Origin: Curtobacterium pusillum
Lineage (GTDB): Bacteria > Actinomycetota > Actinomycetes > Actinomycetales > Microbacteriaceae
Direction: 5' to 3'
DNA length: 64,000 nt
Assembly: GCF_007673235.1 (NCBI RefSeq)
Contig: NZ_VDZH01000003.1
Location: 345,168 to 409,167, forward strand
Every line of letters starts with the position of its first letter. Position 1 is the stretch's first letter. The position numbers were made by a program, and so were the translations under genes. The notes under the pieces were generated by a model. That model was not told where the DNA came from. It saw nothing but the letters and a program-made list of their open reading frames with translations, and did no database searches. This document shows positions 47,703-55,119 of the stretch, piece by piece.

Positions 47703-48647
47703 CTAACGCGCGCTCGCGCCCCGCAGTCGTTCGGCCAGGGCGGCGGTCGCGTCGCGCAGTTCGTCCGGGCCCTCCACCGTGAAGTCCACCGCCGACGCAG
47801 CGAACGCCGCGGCGAGTCCCTCCCACGACCACGATCCACGGGTGATTCGGCACCGGTCGGGTCCGAGCGGTTCGAGCTCGGCGTCCGCGGGCAGGTACGG
47901 CGCGATGGTCCGGGCGGGCACCTCGAGGACCGCGGTGCCGACGCAGGGCCAGACGTCCTCGTGGGCCGAGCCCTTGAACCGCGCGGACACGAAGGCCGCG
48001 GCGTCGCCGCCCGGGATCGCCCGCGGTGCGAACGGCACCCGGGTCCGCATCCGCGGCGTGATCCGGTCGATCCGGTGGGTGCGCCAGTCCTGGCGTTCGA
48101 GGTCCCAGTCGAGCAGGTACCAGCGGCCGTTGCGGGCGACGACCGCGTGCGGTTCGACACGGTGGGGCGTCTCGGCGTCGCCGTACTCGAAGCGGAGGAG
48201 CTCACGGAGGTGCACGGCCTCGCTGACGGCGACGAGGACCCCCGGGTCGGTCCGGGTGGGACCGGGGCTCGTCAGTGCCTCGACCGCGTCGATCCGTGAT
48301 CGGAGCCGCGCCGGCATCACCTGCCGGACCGTCGCGAGCGCCCGCGCGGCCGACTCCGCGATGTCCGCACCCGATGCCGGTGCCACGGCGAGTGCCAGCG
48401 CGATCGCGACCGCCTGGTCGTCGTCGAACAGGAGCGGCGGCAGGTCGGAGCCCGCTGCGAGCCGGTACCCGCCGGCCGGGCCGCGGAGCGACTCGACCCG
48501 GTAGCCGAGCTCGCGGAGCCGGTCGACGTCGCGCCGGAGCGTGCGGGGGCTGACCTCGAGTCGTCCGGCCAACTCGTCCCCGGGCCAGTCGCGGTGCACC
48601 TGCAGCAGCGAGAGCAGCGCGAGCATGCGCGAGGACGGACCGGACAT
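47703..48647 (-). CDS. WYL domain transcriptional regulator (YafY-like)
   Basis: A 314-residue regulator. The N-terminal DeoR-like HTH is 'SRMLALLSLLQVHRDWPGDE' and 'LAGRLEVSPRTLRRDVDRLR', followed by 'GYRVESLRGPAGGYRLAAGS'. The WYL domain has 'VARNGRWYLLDWDLERQDWR' (W-Y-L) with 'HRIDRITPRMRTRVPFAPR'. WYL domains bind nucleic acid or nucleotide ligands and often control DNA-damage or defence genes. It is divergent from a PhnB-like VOC gene, a very common pairing for this family, so it probably regulates that gene. Confidence 0.92.
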   Translation of the reverse strand: MSGPSSRMLALLSLLQVHRDWPGDELAGRLEVSPRTLRRDVDRLRELGYRVESLRGPAGGYRLAAGSDLPPLLFDDDQAVAIALALAVAPASGADIAESAARALATVRQVMPARLRSRIDAVEALTSPGPTRTDPGVLVAVSEAVHLRELLRFEYGDAETPHRVEPHAVVARNGRWYLLDWDLERQDWRTHRIDRITPRMRTRVPFAPRAIPGGDAAAFVSARFKGSAHEDVWPCVGTAVLEVPARTIAPYLPADAELEPLGPDRCRITRGSWSWEGLAAAFAASAVDFTVEGPDELRDATAALAERLRGASAR

Positions 48648-48709
48648 GTCGATCAGTATCCCCGGAGAAGCGGCCACTATCTGACCGCAATACCGTGGAT
48701 GCTCGTCTC

Positions 48710-49126
48710 ATGAGCATCGAAACGACAACCCACCTCAACTTCGACGGACAGGCCCGCGCGGCCCTCGACTTCTACGCCACGGTCTTCGGCGGCGAGGTCG
48801 CCGCCATGACCTACGGCGCGATGGGCGCTTCCCAGGACCCGGCCTGGGCGGACCGGATCGTGTGGGGCCAGGTCGCCACCGACGCCGGCTTCCGGGTCAT
48901 GGCGTTCGACGTCTGGCCGGACCAGCCGTACGACCAGGGCTCGAACGCGTTCTACGTGTTCGTGCACGGCGACGACGCGGCCGAGATCGAGCGCTACTGG
49001 GCAGCGCTGTCCGACGGGGCCGAGATCCGCCAGCCGCTCGGCCCGACACCGTGGGCACCGCTCGCGGGTCAGCTGCGCGACCGCTTCGGTGTCGTCTGGC
49101 AGCTCGACGTCGCCCCGATCGAGTAG
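48710..49126 (+). CDS. PhnB-like VOC family protein
   Basis: A 138-residue vicinal-oxygen-chelate protein of the PhnB/glyoxalase type. It begins 'TTHLNFDGQARAALDFYATV', the usual first module, then 'GGEVAAMTYGAMG', 'FRVMAFDVWPDQPYDQGSNA' and 'LSDGAEIRQPLGPTPWAPLA', ending 'RDRFGVVWQLDVAP'. The metal ligands of true glyoxalases are only partly present. ATG 48710 is used; GTG 48695 is an in-frame alternative. It is divergent from a WYL regulator that probably controls it. Confidence 0.88.
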   Translation: MSIETTTHLNFDGQARAALDFYATVFGGEVAAMTYGAMGASQDPAWADRIVWGQVATDAGFRVMAFDVWPDQPYDQGSNAFYVFVHGDDAAEIERYWAALSDGAEIRQPLGPTPWAPLAGQLRDRFGVVWQLDVAPIE

Positions 49127-49205
49127 GACGCTCGTGCGGCTCGGGGACCTGCCCCGGGCCGCACGGTGCTTTCCGAGCCACTTCCCCACGAAATCCGGCC
49201 ACCGG

Positions 49206-49211
49206 TAGCGT
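49206..49211 (+). promoter_or_regulatory. Leaderless -10 hexamer of the small membrane protein gene
   Basis: TAGCGT lies 6 nt before ATG 49218. Confidence 0.5.
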
Positions 49212-49217
49212 GCCGGC

Positions 49218-49718
49218 ATGCCCGAGTTCCGCCCGATGCCAGGTTACGAGCTCGGCAGCGGATGGGCCTCCGGTCCCCGTCGTCGCTCCCGGTTCGGCCG
49301 GGTCTGGCGCTGGGCCGGGCCACCGGTCGCTCTGGTCGCGGTCGTCGGGGCGGCTGCACTGTTCCACTGGTACGCCGGCGTCGCCGACCAGGTCGTGTGG
49401 GAGTGCGCCGTGTCGAGCTGCGGCACGAACGATCCGCGGTCCTTCGCTCCGGAGGGGTGCTGGGCGCTCCTGGTGCTCGCCGCCCTCGGGGTCGGATCGC
49501 TGCCAGGGCCGTGGTGGTGGCGTGCCGGACTCCTGCTCGGGTTCGCCGGCACCGCAGCGTGGTCGATCGACTTCTGGCGGATGCCCGGGATGGACCTCGG
49601 GCTGTTCCTCACGCCGATCGCGGCGGGGGTCGTCGGCGCCGTGCTCCTGCTCGCCCGGATCGGCATCGCGGTCGACCGGGCGCGTGGGCGGGCGCACACC
49701 GCTCGGCGGCAGGTCTAG
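49218..49718 (+). CDS. Hypothetical four-helix membrane protein
   Basis: A 166-residue integral membrane protein of unknown function. After a basic start ('PRRRSRFGRVWRW') come hydrophobic segments at about 33-52 ('PPVALVAVVGAAALFHWYAG'), 81-98 ('CWALLVLAALGVGSLPG'), 100-118 ('WWRAGLLLGFAGTAAWSIDF') and 126-147 ('LGLFLTPIAAGVVGAVLLLA'). The first outer loop has two Cys ('WECAVSSCGTNDP') that could form a disulphide. A TAGCGT hexamer lies 6 nt before the ATG. Its stop overlaps the end of the convergent GNAT gene by 4 bp. Confidence 0.72.
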   Translation: MPEFRPMPGYELGSGWASGPRRRSRFGRVWRWAGPPVALVAVVGAAALFHWYAGVADQVVWECAVSSCGTNDPRSFAPEGCWALLVLAALGVGSLPGPWWWRAGLLLGFAGTAAWSIDFWRMPGMDLGLFLTPIAAGVVGAVLLLARIGIAVDRARGRAHTARRQV

Positions 49719-50278
49719 CGGCCCGGGCGTGGATCGGTGTCGAGCATCGCCATCCGCACGGCGTCGACCCACGCACCGTCCCATCGCAGGGCGTCCCGCA
49801 CGCGACCCTCGACGACGAAGCCGATCTTCTCGTAGGACCGCTGCGCCCCCGGGTTGAACGCGTACACCTCGAGGGAGACCCGGTGCAGCCCGACCTCGTC
49901 GAACGCCCAGTCCACGACCGCCCGACCGGCCTCGGTGCCGTAGCCCTGCCCGCGCAGCGACGGGCCGGCGAGTGCGATCCGGTAGTTCATCGCGAGGTCG
50001 TCCTCCTCGAGCTCGTTGAGGACGACCTCGCCGAGGTACGCACCGTCGGCGTCCGTGATCGCGAAGTCGGCCCGGTCCCCCGCACCGGGCAGGCGGTCGA
50101 GGTGCGCACGGACCTGCTCGCGCGTGAAGGAGCCGCGCGTGCCGGTGAGGCGCATCGCGTCCCGGTCGTCGAGCGCCGCCATCGTCTCGTCGAGGTGGTC
50201 CGGGCCGAGCTGCACGAGCCGGAGCCGCTCGGTGGTCAGCGTCGGCTGCGCGGCGAGGCGCTCCGCGAGCGCGCTCAT
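49715..50278 (-). CDS. GNAT family N-acetyltransferase
   Basis: A 187-residue acetyltransferase of the RimJ/RimL-like class. It opens 'TLTTERLRLVQLGPDHLDET', has the acetyl-CoA loop in 'LAGPSLRGQGYGTEAGRAVV' (R-G-Q-G-Y-G-T-E) and ends with 'NPGAQRSYEKIGFVVEGRVR', all well preserved. The substrate is unknown. Its ATG overlaps the stop of the upstream RlmA-like methyltransferase gene (ATGA at 50275-50278), so the two are co-translated and may both modify the translation apparatus; that is inference. Confidence 0.9.
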   Translation of the reverse strand: MSALAERLAAQPTLTTERLRLVQLGPDHLDETMAALDDRDAMRLTGTRGSFTREQVRAHLDRLPGAGDRADFAITDADGAYLGEVVLNELEEDDLAMNYRIALAGPSLRGQGYGTEAGRAVVDWAFDEVGLHRVSLEVYAFNPGAQRSYEKIGFVVEGRVRDALRWDGAWVDAVRMAMLDTDPRPGR

Positions 50279-51093
50279 GCCGGGCTCCACGTGCTCACCG
50301 TCACCGCTGCCGTCACGGTCGCCGGGGCGAACACCGTCTCCGGGTCGACGTGGTGGTGGCTCGGCCCCATGTGCACCACGTCGTGGACGTCCTCGGCGGA
50401 GAGGTCCATCGTCCAGGTCAGGTCCTCCGACGACCGCAGCACGAACGCCGGCGTCAGGGAGTCGTGCAGACGCCGCTCCTTCTCCGGGTCCACCGCGATC
50501 GTGGCTTCGGCGAGTTCCGCCAGGTGCCCGGTCCGCGGGGTCACCACCACCAGCACGCCGTCGGGGTGCAGCACCCGGGCGTACTCGGTCTGGTTCCGCG
50601 GGGCGAAGACGTCGAGCACGACGGCGGCCGCGCCGTCGACGACCGGGAGGCGCTCGGTCACGTCCCCGACGACGGCTCCCGCACGCTCGTGTGCCCGTGC
50701 CGCCCGCCGGATCGCGATGGCCGACAGGTCCAACGCCACCCCGCGCCTCCAGGCAGGAACGGAATCCGCTGTCAGCACGTGTGCGAGGTAGGTGCCCGGG
50801 CCCGACCCGACGTCGAGGACCACGCCCGGCACGTCGACCGACGCGACCACCGCGGCGAGCGCCCGCTCGACGGGCGCGTAGTGGCCGCGCCCCAGGAACC
50901 GGAGGCGCGCGTCGACCATCTCCGGGGTGTCCGCGGTCAGTGCCCGACGCTTCGCGGGCAGCAGCGTCAGGTGGCCCTGCTTCGCCTCGTCGAAGCGGTG
51001 GCCCTCGGCGCAGCCGACCTGGCCGCCGTCGACACGACCGAGGGGCTCGGCGCAGACGGGGCAGGCGAGCACTGGCAGGAGGTCGTCGCGCAC
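50275..51093 (-). CDS. RlmA-like 23S rRNA (guanine-N1)-methyltransferase
   Basis: A 272-residue SAM-dependent methyltransferase. The N-terminal zinc finger is 'LACPVCAEPLGRVDGGQVGC' followed by 'CAEGHRFDEAKQGHLTLL' (C-x2-C...C-x3-H), the mark of RlmA(I)/RlmA(II) enzymes that methylate G745/G748 of 23S rRNA; some members give macrolide resistance. Motif I is 'VVLDVGSGPGTYLAHVLTA' and the catalytic region 'VVLDVFAPRNQTEYARVLHP'. GTG 51093 is chosen because TACGCT lies 7 nt upstream. It is divergent from the SDR gene, with only 35 bp between starts. Confidence 0.9.
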   Translation of the reverse strand: MRDDLLPVLACPVCAEPLGRVDGGQVGCAEGHRFDEAKQGHLTLLPAKRRALTADTPEMVDARLRFLGRGHYAPVERALAAVVASVDVPGVVLDVGSGPGTYLAHVLTADSVPAWRRGVALDLSAIAIRRAARAHERAGAVVGDVTERLPVVDGAAAVVLDVFAPRNQTEYARVLHPDGVLVVVTPRTGHLAELAEATIAVDPEKERRLHDSLTPAFVLRSSEDLTWTMDLSAEDVHDVVHMGPSHHHVDPETVFAPATVTAAVTVSTWSPA

Positions 51094-51100
51094 GGAGACC

Positions 51101-51122
51101 AGCGTACGGGCGTCGGTAGCCT
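51101..51122. promoter_or_regulatory. Divergent leaderless promoters packed into 35 bp
   Basis: TACGCT on the minus strand (51101-51106) is 7 nt before GTG 51093. TAGCCT on the plus strand (51117-51122) is 6 nt before ATG 51129. The two -35 regions must overlap the opposite gene starts, so the promoters probably interfere with each other. Confidence 0.5.
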
Positions 51123-51128
51123 GACCGG

Positions 51129-51884
51129 ATGTCGCTGCAGCAGCTCTTCGGACTCGACGGTCGCACCGCACTGGTCACCGGCGGGAGTTCCGGGATCGGC
51201 CGGGCCATCGCCTCCGCCCTCGCCGACGCCGGTGCGCACGTCCTCGTCGCAGCACGCACCGCGGCGACCATCGACGGAACGGTCGCCACGATCCGACGCG
51301 AGGGCGGATCGGCCGACGGCCTCGTCGCCGACCTCTCCTCCCGCGCTGGGGCGCACGCACTCGCCGACGCAGCCGGCGCCGTCGACGTGCTCGTGAACTC
51401 CGCGGGGGTCAACCTCCGCCCATCGATGGCCGAACTCGACGAGGACACCTGGGACGCCACGATGGCGGTGAACCTCGACGCACCGTTCGTCCTGGGGCAG
51501 CGGCTCGCGCCCGGCATGGCAGCGCGCGGCCACGGCCGCATCATCAGCATCAGCTCGCAGCAGGCCCACCGCCCCTTCGCGGCCAGCGGCGCCTACGGGG
51601 TCTCCAAGGCCGGTCTGGAGGCACTGGCCCGGTCCCAAGCAGAGGCCTGGTCCGGACAGGGGGTCACCTCCAACGTCCTCGTCCCCGGGTTCGTGCAGAC
51701 ACCGCTGAACCGGCGGCTGAGCGCCGACCCCGTGACCGTCGCCGCGCTCGCGGCACGCACCCTGGTCGGGCGGAACGGGCTCGTGTCGGACTTCGCCGCC
51801 GCGGCGGTGTTCCTCGCCGGGGACGGATCGGCGTACGTCACGGGGCAGTCGATCGCGGTCGACGGAGGGTTCTCCGTGCACTGA
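51129..51884 (+). CDS. Short-chain dehydrogenase/reductase
   Basis: A 251-residue classical SDR that oxidises or reduces an alcohol/ketone with NAD(P). The cofactor motif T-G-x3-G-I-G is at residues 17-24 ('VTGGSSGIGRAIASALAD'), 'VLVNSAGVNLRP' follows (N-S-A-G), and the catalytic Tyr156/Lys160 pair is in 'ASGAYGVSKAGLEALARSQA' with Ser in 'IISISSQQ'. The C terminus 'VTGQSIAVDGGFS' is typical of FabG/gluconate-dehydrogenase-like members. It starts with a leaderless TAGCCT hexamer. Substrate unknown. Confidence 0.93.
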   Translation: MSLQQLFGLDGRTALVTGGSSGIGRAIASALADAGAHVLVAARTAATIDGTVATIRREGGSADGLVADLSSRAGAHALADAAGAVDVLVNSAGVNLRPSMAELDEDTWDATMAVNLDAPFVLGQRLAPGMAARGHGRIISISSQQAHRPFAASGAYGVSKAGLEALARSQAEAWSGQGVTSNVLVPGFVQTPLNRRLSADPVTVAALAARTLVGRNGLVSDFAAAAVFLAGDGSAYVTGQSIAVDGGFSVH

Positions 51885-51908
51885 ACACCCCTGTCCGCTG
51901 AACCTCGG

Positions 51909-51914
51909 TACGGT
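51909..51914 (+). promoter_or_regulatory. Leaderless -10 hexamer of the maltokinase-cap gene
   Basis: TACGGT lies 6 nt before ATG 51921. Confidence 0.5.
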
Positions 51915-51920
51915 CGGGGC

Positions 51921-52532
51921 ATGGCCGTCATCCACCAGGCAGAACTCCGTCCGTCCAAGGCCGAGGCGCTCGCCGCCTGGTTGCCGACGCAGCCCTGGAG
52001 CGGGCTGTCCGACGGCGACGACGTCACGATCGCGGGGAAGTTCCGGTTCGACGACCCCGAGGGCGAAGTGGGCGTCGAGACGATCCTGGTGCGGACCCCC
52101 GACGGACGCACGCTGCACGCACCGCTGACCTACCGTGGGGCACCGCTGGCCGGTGCCGAGGACTTCCTCGTCACCGAGATGGACCACTCCGTGCTCGGAC
52201 GTCGCTGGGTGTACGACGCCGCAGGCGACCCCGTGTACGCGGACGTCCTGCGCCGCGCGATCGTGACCGGCGGCCACGAGGCCGAGCTCACCCGGGAAGG
52301 CGCCCCGGGAACGTGGGAGAAGGAGGGCACGGCGATCGGCAGCGGCACCGCGCCTGACTCGCCGACGGTGTCCTCGGTCGTGGCGCGCAGCACTGACGAC
52401 ACGACCACGATCGACACCGATCACGGGTCGCTCGTCATCGCACGGATCGTCGGCGCTGACCTGCCGTCGGGCGAGACCCTGGCGGGTTCCTGGTCCGGCG
52501 GGTCCGCCGTGCTCGCAGTCCTGCCGTCGTAG
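51921..52532 (+). CDS. Stand-alone maltokinase N-terminal cap-like protein
   Basis: A 203-residue protein resembling the N-terminal cap domain of actinobacterial maltokinase (Mak). It begins 'AVIHQAELRPSKAEALAAWL', continues 'GKFRFDDPEGEVGVETILVR' and 'LHAPLTYRGAPLAGAEDFLV', then 'TEMDHSVLGRRWVYDAAGDP', matching the 'Y-R-x-x-P-L ... M-x-H-S-x-L-G-x-R-W-V-Y' cap pattern. The kinase domain itself is absent, so it cannot phosphorylate maltose. Stand-alone cap proteins are common in actinobacteria and uncharacterised. TACGGT lies 6 nt before the ATG. Confidence 0.85.
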   Translation: MAVIHQAELRPSKAEALAAWLPTQPWSGLSDGDDVTIAGKFRFDDPEGEVGVETILVRTPDGRTLHAPLTYRGAPLAGAEDFLVTEMDHSVLGRRWVYDAAGDPVYADVLRRAIVTGGHEAELTREGAPGTWEKEGTAIGSGTAPDSPTVSSVVARSTDDTTTIDTDHGSLVIARIVGADLPSGETLAGSWSGGSAVLAVLPS

Positions 52533-52627
52533 GTCCCGGCGGGGCCTGGGGCCTGGCTGAGTCCGAGGGCCTGGCGGGTACGGGCAGGGCCTGCCTGTCC
52601 AGAGGTGCCGGTGGCAGGATCGAGGGT

Positions 52628-53566
52628 GTGAAGACACTGGAGTTGCCACAGACGGACCTCACCGCCTCCGACGTGATCGTCGGACTGATGCGGATCAACG
52701 ACATGAGCGACGAGGACATCCGCGCGCTCTACGCTGCGTCCCGCGACGCCGGCGTGACGATGTTCGACCACGCCGCGGTCTACGGCGGCTGGCACGGCTG
52801 CGAAGAGCGGTTCGGCTCCGCCGTCACGCTCTCGCCGTCCGAGCGGGCCGAGATCGTGCTGCAGACCAAGGTCGGCATCCGCCCGACGGAGCACGGCGCG
52901 TACTTCGACTTCTCGTACGAGCACATCATCGAGTCGGTCGACGAGTCCCTGGCAGCACTCCGCACCGACTTCATCGACGTGCTGCTCCTGCACCGGCCCG
53001 ACGCCCTCGTCGAGCCGGAGGAGGTCGCGAAGGCCTTCGACGAACTGCACGCCGCCGGCAAGGTGCACCACTTCGGCGTCTCGAACCACACCCCCGGCCA
53101 GGTCGAGCTGCTGCGTCGGTCGGTCCAGCAGCCCCTCGCGTTCAACCAGGTGCAGCTGAGCATCACGCACGCGAACGTCATCTCGCAGGGCATCACGGCG
53201 AACATGGGCGGTCTCGACCAGTCGATCGACCGCGACAACGACATCCTCAACTACTCGCGCAGCAACGACGTCACGCTGCAGGCCTGGTCGCCGTTCCAGA
53301 AGGGCTTCTTCGATGGCGTCTTCCTGGGCGACCGGGAGCACTACGCCGAGCTGAACGACCTGCTCGACGAGCTCGCTGCTGCGCACGGGGTCACGCCGAC
53401 CGGGATCGCCGTTGCCTGGATCACCCGGCACCCCGCCCACTTCCAGGTCGTCCTCGGCACGACGAACCCGCAGCGTGTCCGGGACTCGGCGGCCGGTTCC
53501 GACGTGGAGCTCTCCCGCGAGGAGTGGTACCGGATCTTCACGGCGGCGGGACACACCGTTCCCTGA
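52628..53566 (+). CDS. Aldo/keto reductase, YdhF type
   Basis: A 312-residue NADPH-dependent oxidoreductase of the AKR superfamily. Asp47 and Tyr52 lie in 'TMFDHAAVYGGWHGCEERFG', Lys near 83 in 'IVLQTKVGIRPTEHG', and His in 'DVLLLHRPDALVEPEEVAKA'. 'FGVSNHTPGQVELLRR' and 'VLGTTNPQRVRDS' are the usual loop and cofactor segments. It matches the YdhF oxidoreductase group. A CAGGAT hexamer lies 7 nt before the GTG. It is followed by a family B palindrome. Confidence 0.93.
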   Translation: MKTLELPQTDLTASDVIVGLMRINDMSDEDIRALYAASRDAGVTMFDHAAVYGGWHGCEERFGSAVTLSPSERAEIVLQTKVGIRPTEHGAYFDFSYEHIIESVDESLAALRTDFIDVLLLHRPDALVEPEEVAKAFDELHAAGKVHHFGVSNHTPGQVELLRRSVQQPLAFNQVQLSITHANVISQGITANMGGLDQSIDRDNDILNYSRSNDVTLQAWSPFQKGFFDGVFLGDREHYAELNDLLDELAAAHGVTPTGIAVAWITRHPAHFQVVLGTTNPQRVRDSAAGSDVELSREEWYRIFTAAGHTVP

Positions 53567-53582
53567 GCTGATCGGCACCGTT

Positions 53583-53637
53583 CAGTGAGCAGCAATGGTC
53601 GAGTCCACGGAACGGACCCGACCATTGCTGCTCACTG
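53583..53637. repeat. Palindromic repeat family B, copy 3
   Basis: A perfect 19-bp inverted repeat, CAGTGAGCAGCAATGGTCG (53583-53601) with its complement at 53619-53637. An inner GTCC/GGAC pair can extend the stem. Relative to copies 1 and 2, ATCGTCG has become ATGGTCG and the other arm has changed to match. Confidence 0.85.
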
Positions 53638-53677
53638 GACACCCCAGGCGAACCGACCGCGACCCGCGCGTGTCGGC

Positions 53678-53683
53678 TAGGGT
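53678..53683 (+). promoter_or_regulatory. Leaderless -10 hexamer of the acyltransferase gene
   Basis: TAGGGT lies 6 nt before GTG 53690. Confidence 0.5.
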
Positions 53684-53689
53684 CTCCCC

Positions 53690-54853
53690 GTGACAGAACG
53701 ACTGACCCACGCCGACATCGTCGCCGAACCGGCCAGCCGCGCGCGCTTCGGCTACAACGCCGCGCTCGACGGGCTGCGGGCCATCTCGGTGTTCGGCGTC
53801 ATCGCGGGTCACGCCCACTTCGGCGGACGGATCGCCGGGTACCACGGCGTCACCGTCTTCTTCGTCATCAGCGGCTACCTCATCACGAGCCTGCTCACCG
53901 CCGAGCACGCCCAGACCGGTCGGATCGCCCTCGGCCGGTTCTTCCGGCGTCGCTTCGCACGCCTGGCACCCGCACTCGTCCTCGTGGTCCTCGTGACCGT
54001 CGGGTGGCTCCTCGTCATCCGCGAACCGATCGCGACCTGGTGGGCAGGCCCCGTGGGCGCGTTGACCTACACGACGAACCTCATCCAGTACTTCGCGGGC
54101 AACGGTTCCGTGAGCTTCTACTTCCAGTACACCTGGTCGCTCGGCCTCGAGGAGCAGTTCTACCTCGTGTGGCCGCTCCTGCTCGTGCTGCTGCTGAAGT
54201 TCCGGTCGTCGACCGTGACCCTCTGGGTGCTCGGCGTCGTCTACGTCGGCTTCTGGGTGCTCCGGTACCTGCAGGACAAGGGCGGCCCGACGCACGAGGC
54301 CCAGATGTACGGCCCGATCTCGCACGCCGACGCACTCATCCTCGGCTGCATCCTGGCGATCGTGCTCGAGCGGTGGGCGGGTTCGCGCTGGCTGGAGCGG
54401 CTCGTGGTCATCGCCGGCCCGATCGGCGTCGTGCTGCTCGGCTGGGTCGCCGTCGTGCCGCAGGGCGTGCGCGGTGTGCGGATCTTCGACTCCGCCGGGT
54501 TCGGGCAGACGGCACTCGCTGCGGCGGCCGTGGTGGCCTGGCTCGTGCTGGAGCGCCGCGGGTTCCTCGCGCGGTTCCTCTCGATCCGTCCGCTGGTGTT
54601 CCTCGGCAAGCTCTCGTACGGGTTGTACCTCTGGAACCTGCTCGCGGTGTTCGCGTTCGTGAAGGTCGCCGGACACTGGCCCGGGTACTCGAAGTACCTG
54701 CTCCTCTGGCTCGCCGGACTCGTGCTGGTCTCGTGGCTGTCCTACCGGTACGTCGAGACGCCGTTGCGCCTGCGGTGGGCCAAGCCCGGGAACCACGCGA
54801 TGGTCGGCGTGAAGCGCGACGTCGAGGAGCCGAACCCCGCGAAGATCGGCTGA
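53690..54853 (+). CDS. Acyltransferase-3 family membrane O-acyltransferase
   Basis: A 387-residue integral membrane enzyme with about 10 helices that transfers an acyl group to a cell-surface sugar or lipid. Family marks are 'YNAALDGLRAISVFGVIAGH' (with the active-site His), 'GVTVFFVISGYLITSLL', 'RRRFARLAPALVLVVL' and 'YTWSLGLEEQFYLVWPLL' (conserved E-x-Q-F). There is no C-terminal SGNH domain, so it is the short form of the OafA/OatA class. Acceptor unknown. A TAGGGT hexamer lies 6 nt before the GTG. Confidence 0.92.
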   Translation: MTERLTHADIVAEPASRARFGYNAALDGLRAISVFGVIAGHAHFGGRIAGYHGVTVFFVISGYLITSLLTAEHAQTGRIALGRFFRRRFARLAPALVLVVLVTVGWLLVIREPIATWWAGPVGALTYTTNLIQYFAGNGSVSFYFQYTWSLGLEEQFYLVWPLLLVLLLKFRSSTVTLWVLGVVYVGFWVLRYLQDKGGPTHEAQMYGPISHADALILGCILAIVLERWAGSRWLERLVVIAGPIGVVLLGWVAVVPQGVRGVRIFDSAGFGQTALAAAAVVAWLVLERRGFLARFLSIRPLVFLGKLSYGLYLWNLLAVFAFVKVAGHWPGYSKYLLLWLAGLVLVSWLSYRYVETPLRLRWAKPGNHAMVGVKRDVEEPNPAKIG

Positions 54854-54859
54854 CGCCGG

Positions 54860-55060
54860 TCAGTCCGACGAGGTCGGGGCGCTCGGCACGCTGACATCGA
54901 CGGGCGAGACCGCTGCGGGATCGGCGGACGCCCCGCCCACGACGTCGAAGGAGATCCCGAGCATCGCCGGGTCCTCGTCGAGCTCGAGCCCGTCCTGCTT
55001 CACCTGGTCCTCCGGGATGGCACGGCCGCCGGACGGATCGAACGAGTTCGCAATCGACAT
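54860..55060 (-). CDS. Small acidic hypothetical protein
   Basis: A 66-residue acidic, Asp/Ser/Pro/Val-rich protein without Trp or membrane segment. It starts 'MSIANSFDPSGGRAIPEDQV' and ends in a Ser/Thr/Asp tail 'VSVPSAPTSSD'; it is probably disordered. The reading frame is uninterrupted and codon use fits the window, but there is no recognised family. In-frame ATG codons further up (55072 and 55090) are alternatives. It lies between the convergent acyltransferase gene and the mannosidase gene on the same strand. Confidence 0.5.
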   Translation of the reverse strand: MSIANSFDPSGGRAIPEDQVKQDGLELDEDPAMLGISFDVVGGASADPAAVSPVDVSVPSAPTSSD

Positions 55061-55119
55061 GCAGACGAGCATGCCCGTCGTGCTTGGCAATCGCCCAAGA
55101 GCCTCCGGAGAACGCGCGA

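Noticed and set aside
48699-48713. A 4-codon ORF (ATG CTC GTC TCA TGA) overlapping the start of the VOC gene
   Set aside because: It is too short to separate from chance, and the overlap arises from the normal start region.
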